Of a stretch of DNA of 64,000 nucleotides, positions 59,643 through 64,000 are shown piece by piece. The notes under the pieces were generated by a model. The model made no database searches and was not told where the DNA came from. It worked only from the letters and a program-made list of their open reading frames with translations. Within the stretch, counting starts at the first letter, position 1. Each line of letters starts with the position of its first letter. The position numbers were made by a program, and so were the translations under genes. The stretch comes from Syntrophales bacterium. GTDB lineage: Bacteria; Desulfobacterota; Syntrophia; Syntrophales; UBA4778. Location: NCBI GenBank assembly GCA_028712885.1, contig JAQTPK010000009.1, forward strand, positions 16,573-80,572, given 5' to 3'.

Positions 59643-59805
59643 GGCAAATTCGAATTTCTAAATTCTAAATCCGAATCCTGAACAATTCCAGAGTGCCAAA
59701 TTTAAAATCCCTGGAATTAATATTCTTGTCTACTTAATTGGAATTTTGAATTTGGAATTTTTTCAGGATTCAGCGCTTCGGATTTAGGATTTAAGCAGGG
59801 TGGTC
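59643..59805. repeat. Period-7 degenerate repeat between the fumarase subunits
   Basis: Left: AAATTCG, AATTTCT, AAATTCT, AAATCCG, AATCCTG. Right: GGAATTT, TGAATTT, GGAATTT and GGATTTA, GGATTTA. The right side reverse-complemented contains the left side words in order. It interrupts an operon that is usually compact and can fold in the mRNA between the two cistrons. Confidence 0.85.
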
Positions 59806-59855
59806 TTGAAAAATGCAGATATACTATTTATACTTACACTTTATCGGGCAATGGA

Positions 59856-60395
59856 ATGAAGAAAATAATCCAACTGCGCACGCCGCTTTCGAAGGAGGCT
59901 GTTTCGGTCTTGAGGGTGGGGGACAGGGTCCTCCTGAGCGGAGATGTATACACGGCGCGGGATGTGGCCCATAAAAGGCTTTTCGAAGCCCTGAAGAAGG
60001 GAGGTCCCCTCCCGATATCCCTGGAAAACCAAGTGATTTTTTATGCCGCGCCCACGCCGGCAAAGCCCGGCGAAAAGATCGGCTCCGTCGGTCCGACCAC
60101 AAGCTCCAGAATGGATCGTTATACGCCTCTTCTTCTCCAGCACGGACTCAGGGGAATGATAGGGAAAGGAAGACGTTCCGCCGAAGTAGCGGAAGCGATC
60201 CGCCGCTTTTCAGCCGTGTACTTCGGGGCGCCGGGAGGTGTTGCGGCGCTGCTTTCGAAATGCGTTGCAGAAGCAGCCGTAATCGCCTGGCCGGAACTGG
60301 GTCCGGAAGCCGTCATGAGACTGACGCTTGAGAATTTTCCCCTCATTGTTCTCAATGATTCCGAGGGCCGCGATTTCTTTGCTGAACAAAGGTAA
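59856..60395 (+). CDS. Class I fumarate hydratase, beta (C-terminal) subunit
   Basis: 179 residues. LRTPLSKEAVSVLRVGDRVL opens the swivelling domain; LSGDVYTARDVAHKRLFEAL and VGPTTSSRMDRYTPLLLQHG carry substrate-binding residues; FGAPGGVAALLSKCV follows. These match the beta subunit of two-subunit Fe-S fumarases. The start at 59856 has only a weak ribosome site. The separation from alpha by the 7-base array is unusual. Confidence 0.9.
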   Translation: MKKIIQLRTPLSKEAVSVLRVGDRVLLSGDVYTARDVAHKRLFEALKKGGPLPISLENQVIFYAAPTPAKPGEKIGSVGPTTSSRMDRYTPLLLQHGLRGMIGKGRRSAEVAEAIRRFSAVYFGAPGGVAALLSKCVAEAAVIAWPELGPEAVMRLTLENFPLIVLNDSEGRDFFAEQR

Positions 60396-60402
60396 AAAGG
60401 TA

Positions 60403-60431
60403 TTGACAGGAGGAGACAAGTTCTATATTAC
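60403..60431 (+). promoter_or_regulatory. Promoter of the 2-oxoacid:ferredoxin oxidoreductase operon
   Basis: TTGACA (60403-60408), a 17-base spacer and TATTAC (60426-60431). About 170 bases of leader follow before porC; a weak structure cannot be excluded, but nothing specific was found there. Confidence 0.8.
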
Positions 60432-60607
60432 ATGCACATTTCAGCATACTGCCTTTTGGCGATGCAAAAAAATACGAAGAGGCGGCATGGATATACTTAA
60501 GAATATTAAATAGTTGCACAACCTGTAACGCGATTCCGCATTGAACAAAACACAATCCGGCAGTCAAAAAGCAACCTCAAACGTACAAAGCATGGGAGAA
60601 GGATCCA

Positions 60608-61162
60608 ATGATTGAAATCAGGTGGCACGGCAGGGGCGGTCAGGGGGCGGTCACCTCCGTGGAAATGCTGGCCCTGGCGGCGATCGAAGAAGGGAAATAC
60701 GCCCAGGGATTTCCAAGCTTCGGCCCCGAGAGAAGGGGGGCGCCTCTTGCTGCATTTAATCGCGTTAACACTCATCAGATAAAAGTCCGGTCCAATATTT
60801 ACAACCCCGATATTGTGGTTGTCCTGGACCCCGGCCTGATCGGGCTGGTCAATGTGGCGGACGGGCTCAAGGCGAAAGGGATCCTGATCGTCAACACGAC
60901 CAAGACGGCCGAAGAAATCAGCCGGATTCTCAATTTCAAGGGGAAAATCGCAACCGTGGATGCGACAAAAATAGCACGCGAGGAGCTCGGCGCTCCCATT
61001 ACGAACACCACGATGCTGGGAGCGGTTATCAAGGCGACGGGCGTGATAAAGCTGGATTCGCTGAAAGTGCCGATTGAGCACCGGTTCGGGAAGCTCGCCG
61101 GAAGGAACATGAAGGCGCTGAAAAGGGCCTATAATGAAGTGAAGATGAGCAATATAAATTGA
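60608..61162 (+). CDS. porC: 2-oxoacid:ferredoxin oxidoreductase, gamma subunit
   Basis: 184 residues: IEIRWHGRGGQGAVTSVEML, the glycine-rich segment of gamma subunits, with GPERRGAPLAAFNRVNTHQI and the C-terminal block NTTMLGAVIKATGVIKLDSL. It is the first of four genes (gamma, delta, alpha, beta) encoding an enzyme that converts pyruvate or another 2-oxoacid with CoA to acyl-CoA, CO2 and reduced ferredoxin. Pyruvate is most likely but the specificity is inferred. GGAGAAGG precedes the ATG. Confidence 0.92.
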   Translation: MIEIRWHGRGGQGAVTSVEMLALAAIEEGKYAQGFPSFGPERRGAPLAAFNRVNTHQIKVRSNIYNPDIVVVLDPGLIGLVNVADGLKAKGILIVNTTKTAEEISRILNFKGKIATVDATKIAREELGAPITNTTMLGAVIKATGVIKLDSLKVPIEHRFGKLAGRNMKALKRAYNEVKMSNIN

Positions 61163-61169
61163 GGAAAAT

Positions 61170-61466
61170 ATGACTACCAAAAAAAAATATCCGGAGAAAT
61201 GGACGGAATTGAACCCGGGCTGCATGGTGTTCGAGGCCGGGAGCGCCAAGGCGCATAAAACCGGAAGCTGGAAGGCGCAGCATCCCGTCTGGGACAACAG
61301 GAAGTGCATCAAATGCGGCGTATGCTACATCTACTGCCCGGAAGCCTGCGTTTCCCGGACGGAGGAAGGATATTACGCGGCGGACCTGGAATATTGCAAG
61401 GGATGCGGCATCTGCGCGCACGAATGCTGGCCCGGCGCAATAGAAATGAAGGAGGAGGAGGTGTAG
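61170..61466 (+). CDS. porD: 2-oxoacid:ferredoxin oxidoreductase, delta (ferredoxin) subunit
   Basis: 98 residues with two [4Fe-4S] motifs: CIKCGVCYIYCPEAC and CKGCGICAHECWPGA. It starts 7 bases after porC and moves electrons from the TPP centre to external ferredoxin. The N-terminal part (about 1-45) contains NRKCIK preceded by WDNRK, as in PorD. Confidence 0.95.
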   Translation: MTTKKKYPEKWTELNPGCMVFEAGSAKAHKTGSWKAQHPVWDNRKCIKCGVCYIYCPEACVSRTEEGYYAADLEYCKGCGICAHECWPGAIEMKEEEV

Positions 61467-61467
61467 C

Positions 61468-62643
61468 ATGGCGAAACGCGTAGGCATGGAAGTGGCGATC
61501 GCGGCCGCGGAAGCCGTGGCGCTTTGCAGGATCGATGTAGCCGCCGTCTACCCCATTACTCCAAACACGCATATCGCCGAGCACCTGGCGGAAATCGTAG
61601 CAGATGGAAAGCTGGACGCGGAGTACATCACGGTAGAATCCGAGCATTCGTCCATCAGCGCCTGCTGCGGCGCTTCGGGCGCCGGGGCGCGGGCGTATAC
61701 GGCCACGAGCTCCCAGGGACTCATGCTGATGCACGAAATTCTGCCGATCGTGTCGGCCATGCGGCTCCCGGTGGTAATGGGGCTGGCGAACCGGGCCGTT
61801 TCAGGTCCGCTCAACATCTGGAACGACCATTCGGATATCATGCCGCAGCGGGATTCCGGGTGGATCAGCTTCTTTGCGGAAAACGGCCAGGAAGCGGTGG
61901 ACATGTCGATTCAGTCCTTCCGCATCGCGGAGGACCCCGAGGTCATGCTTCCCATCGTACTCAATATCGACGGTTTCCAGCTCACGCACATGATCGAGGC
62001 GCTGGAACTCCCGTCACAGAAGGAAGTGGACAGGTATCTTCCTCCATTCAGGCCTCTCGCGACGCTCCATCCCGACAAGCCGGTTTCTATGGGCGCTTAC
62101 GCCTTCCCCGATATATTTACTGAAGTGATGAAGGTGAAGGACAGCGTCCTCATCGATTCCAAGAAGACGATCCTGAAGGCGTGGGACGAGTGGGGGAAAC
62201 AGTTCGGCCGCTGGTATAAACCGGTTGAGACCTATAAGGCCGACGGCGCGGAAGTCCTCATCATGACCATGGGCTCGATGGGGGAGACCGCCTCGATCGC
62301 CGTGGACGAGCTGCGGGCGAAAGGCGTTCCGGCCGGGCTGGTCAAGCTGAGGCTGTGGAGACCTTTCCCGTTCGAAGAATTCAGGGAGGCGATCAAGGGG
62401 GCGAAAGTCCTGATCGTCTGCGACCGCGCCGTGTCGTTCGGAGGCCCGGGAGGACCTGTGGCGGCGGAGGTGAAATCGGCCCTGTACAATGACGCCGGCC
62501 GGCCTGCGGTCCTGAATTTCCTGATCGGACTCGGCGGCCGCGATGTTACGGTTGAGAATTTCAAGGACATACTGGAAAAGGGAGTTCAGGCAATAAATAA
62601 AAAACCCGCAGGCGGTTACATCTTTTACGGAGTGAGAGAATGA
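61468..62643 (+). CDS. porA: 2-oxoacid:ferredoxin oxidoreductase, alpha subunit
   Basis: 391 residues. VAAVYPITPNTHIAEHLAEI and YITVESEHSSISACCGASGA lie at the N-terminus, with ATSSQGLMLMHEILPIVSAM next. The C-terminal transketolase-like part includes VCDRAVSFGGPGGPVAAEVK. It carries the substrate-binding side. It starts one base after porD, with GGAGGAGGAGG, and overlaps porB by four bases (ATGA). Confidence 0.95.
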   Translation: MAKRVGMEVAIAAAEAVALCRIDVAAVYPITPNTHIAEHLAEIVADGKLDAEYITVESEHSSISACCGASGAGARAYTATSSQGLMLMHEILPIVSAMRLPVVMGLANRAVSGPLNIWNDHSDIMPQRDSGWISFFAENGQEAVDMSIQSFRIAEDPEVMLPIVLNIDGFQLTHMIEALELPSQKEVDRYLPPFRPLATLHPDKPVSMGAYAFPDIFTEVMKVKDSVLIDSKKTILKAWDEWGKQFGRWYKPVETYKADGAEVLIMTMGSMGETASIAVDELRAKGVPAGLVKLRLWRPFPFEEFREAIKGAKVLIVCDRAVSFGGPGGPVAAEVKSALYNDAGRPAVLNFLIGLGGRDVTVENFKDILEKGVQAINKKPAGGYIFYGVRE

Positions 62644-63593
62644 GCATCGTCCAAAATTTTGATTTGTTTGCTCACAAGCTGGTCGACAAGAGGGAATCCT
62701 TCTGCTCCGGCCACAGGGCATGTCAGGGGTGCGGCGAAGTGCTGGCGCTCCGGCATATCTGCAAGGCCCTGGGCGACGATATCGTCGTAGCCAACGCGAC
62801 CGGCTGCATGGAGATCATATCGAGCAATTATCCCCATACAGCATGGGAAGTGCCTTGGATCCATGTCGCTTTCGAGAATGCGGCGGCGGTGGGCTCCGGC
62901 GTGGAAGCGGCCTTGAAGGTGCTCCGGCGCAAGGGGCGGATTCCTGACCGCGACGTTAAAACGGTTGCTGTCGCCGGCGACGGCGGGACCGTGGATATCG
63001 GGCTTCAGGCGCTCTCCGGCGCCATGGAGCGCGGCCACAACATGACTTTTTTCTGCCTGGACAACGAAGCCTACATGAATACTGGAATCCAGCGCTCGAG
63101 CGCTACTCCGTTCGGCGCGGCCACGACGACTTCTCCGGCGGGGAAGGTGAGCATGGGGCAGAAGACCGGGAAGAAGAACGTTCCCGAGATCATGGTCGCG
63201 CACAACGTTCCTTATGTGGCGACGGCTTGTCCCAGCTACCCCCTGGATCTGATGAACAAAGTCGAAAAAGCGAAGCGCGTCCAGGGGCCGTCTTACATTC
63301 ACGTGTTCTCAATGTGCCCGACCGGATGGAGGTCCGCATCCTCCGAAACGATCAAGCTTGGCCGTCTCGCGCTGGAGACGGGGGTCTTTCCTCTTTACGA
63401 GGTTGAAAACGGAAAATACAGGCTCACCGTTGAAATGCCGGAAAAACTCAGGCCCGTCTCCGATTATTTGAAGCTCCAGGGCCGGTTCCGCCATCTGACC
63501 CCGGCGGACATTGAGAAGGTGCAGGAAAAAGTCAACCAGGAACTCAAAAAACTGCTCCATAAGGTCGAAACATCGAAGTCCTGGCTGGAGTAA
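62640..63593 (+). CDS. porB: 2-oxoacid:ferredoxin oxidoreductase, beta subunit
   Basis: 317 residues. CSGHRACQGCGEVLALRHIC holds Cys ligands of the proximal cluster. The TPP motif is VAGDGGTVDIGLQALSGAME followed by NNMT-like MTFFCLDNEAYMNTGIQRSS, and ATGCMEIISSNYPHTAWEVP precedes it. The C-terminal KLQGRFRHLT region is standard. The start overlaps porA. Together with porCDA it forms the full four-subunit enzyme. Confidence 0.95.
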   Translation: MSIVQNFDLFAHKLVDKRESFCSGHRACQGCGEVLALRHICKALGDDIVVANATGCMEIISSNYPHTAWEVPWIHVAFENAAAVGSGVEAALKVLRRKGRIPDRDVKTVAVAGDGGTVDIGLQALSGAMERGHNMTFFCLDNEAYMNTGIQRSSATPFGAATTTSPAGKVSMGQKTGKKNVPEIMVAHNVPYVATACPSYPLDLMNKVEKAKRVQGPSYIHVFSMCPTGWRSASSETIKLGRLALETGVFPLYEVENGKYRLTVEMPEKLRPVSDYLKLQGRFRHLTPADIEKVQEKVNQELKKLLHKVETSKSWLE

Positions 63594-63622
63594 CCAATAA
63601 AGAATAGGGACAGGTACGCATA

Positions 63623-64000
63623 ATGAGCGCAGTTTCATTCAGCAGTTGGAACGGGAAGATCGTGGACAACAGGAAGGGATCAGCGAAGCCCGCAGATGTC
63701 AAAATTCCCGAACGGCTGAACGGGCACAAGGTAAAGGCCATGATGGGCTGGAACGGCCTTGTGGTCATGGACCCGAAGACGGATATTCCGTCCCTCACCT
63801 TCCATTACCTGAAAGCGATTCGGAGGATCTCCTGCGGAGAATGCTCCGTGTGCATGATCGGGATCGATCGGCTGATCGATCTTTTCCGCGGGATGAGCAA
63901 AGGAACGGGCAGCAGGCAGACCCTGGCCGAAATCGAGACGGTCGTTAAGGGAGTGGCCGAAAACAGCAAATGCAATTTCGGTTCGACGTCCCTCGCCCCC
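63623..64000 (+). CDS. Fe-S protein with NuoF-like C-terminal cluster site (partial, runs off the window)
   Basis: The first 126 residues start MSAVSFSSWNGKIVDNRKGS. The readable cluster motif is SCGECSVCMIGIDRLIDLF followed by KCNFGSTSLAP; this Cys-x2-Cys-x2-Cys plus a downstream Cys resembles the [4Fe-4S] site of NuoF/HoxF-type proteins, but there is no FMN/NAD domain before it here. It lies 29 bases after porB on the same strand and is probably an electron-transfer partner of the oxidoreductase. The rest of the gene is outside the window, so its full nature is unknown. Confidence 0.7.
   Translation, partial: MSAVSFSSWNGKIVDNRKGSAKPADVKIPERLNGHKVKAMMGWNGLVVMDPKTDIPSLTFHYLKAIRRISCGECSVCMIGIDRLIDLFRGMSKGTGSRQTLAEIETVVKGVAENSKCNFGSTSLAP

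Noticed and set aside
1..64000. CRISPR array
   Set aside because: The only repeated short units are the 7-base arrays, which have no spacers and no cas genes nearby.

Overview
The window looks like a piece of chromosome from an anaerobic or microaerophilic Gram-negative bacterium. The best guess is the Desulfobacterota / former Deltaproteobacteria (Syntrophales- or Geobacter-like), inferred from gene content only. Supporting traits are a four-subunit 2-oxoacid:ferredoxin oxidoreductase, a two-subunit class I (Fe-S) fumarase, an oxygen-sensitive NrdD ribonucleotide reductase, a ferredoxin-thioredoxin-reductase-like protein fused to rubredoxin, a desulforedoxin-like protein, a split glycine decarboxylase (GcvPA/GcvPB), flavin-type ThyX, many lipobox lipoproteins and a selenocysteine peroxiredoxin. 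The DNA is GC-rich and densely coding on both strands. No tRNA, rRNA operon, CRISPR array, insertion sequence or prophage was seen.

Layout. 0-10 kb: a PAS/LuxR regulator; a leftward group of thyX, a broken M48 protease and an FmdB zinc ribbon; then rightward recD2, corA and a cytidylate-kinase-like gene, and a leftward DUF3187 gene. 10-17 kb: glycine cleavage operon gcvT-gcvH-gcvPA-gcvPB with an exported acetolactate decarboxylase and lipA at its end. 17-24 kb: a BASS transporter, degP, a desulforedoxin-like gene, phosphomannomutase, pyruvate kinase and two tandem Slp lipoproteins. 24-31.6 kb: an orphan NarL-type regulator, Tat-exported superoxide dismutase, dienelactone hydrolase, selenoprotein peroxiredoxin, a gutted PfkB kinase, then HAD, lipoprotein, ferritin-like, membrane serine protease and UspA genes. 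31.6-39 kb: a large unknown protein, a MORN-repeat protein, tandem UspA, surE, and dnaK-grpE-gmhA. 39-47 kb: nrdD behind alaC, which has an alanine-codon leader peptide and attenuator; HD hydrolase; LytR_C-type lipoprotein; TPM, nucleotidyltransferase-like and LemA genes. 47-55.6 kb: SDR, membrane-tethered receiver, Nudix and RlmD genes, then TraB, rhomboid, a surface-repeat protein, a Phd/RelE toxin-antitoxin pair and FTR-rubredoxin/glutaredoxin. 55.7-64 kb: 4.5S SRP RNA, dnaX-ebfC-recR, fumarase, 2-oxoacid:ferredoxin oxidoreductase, and the start of an Fe-S protein cut by the window edge.

Most notable: (1) upstream of the alanine transaminase gene lie a consensus-like promoter, a 25-residue leader peptide with five consecutive Ala codons, mutually exclusive hairpins and intrinsic terminators. 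This is a textbook layout for ribosome-mediated attenuation, here for alanine. (2) The 2-Cys-like peroxiredoxin has an in-frame TGA exactly at the peroxidatic Cys (TxxU), followed by a hairpin that fits the bacterial SECIS rules. (3) About a dozen non-coding gaps hold degenerate arrays with an exact 7-base period. Each locus has its own 7-mer and most have a reverse-complement partner arm, so the architecture is conserved while the sequence is not. (4) Two genes (M48 protease and PfkB kinase) keep both ends but have lost their middles.
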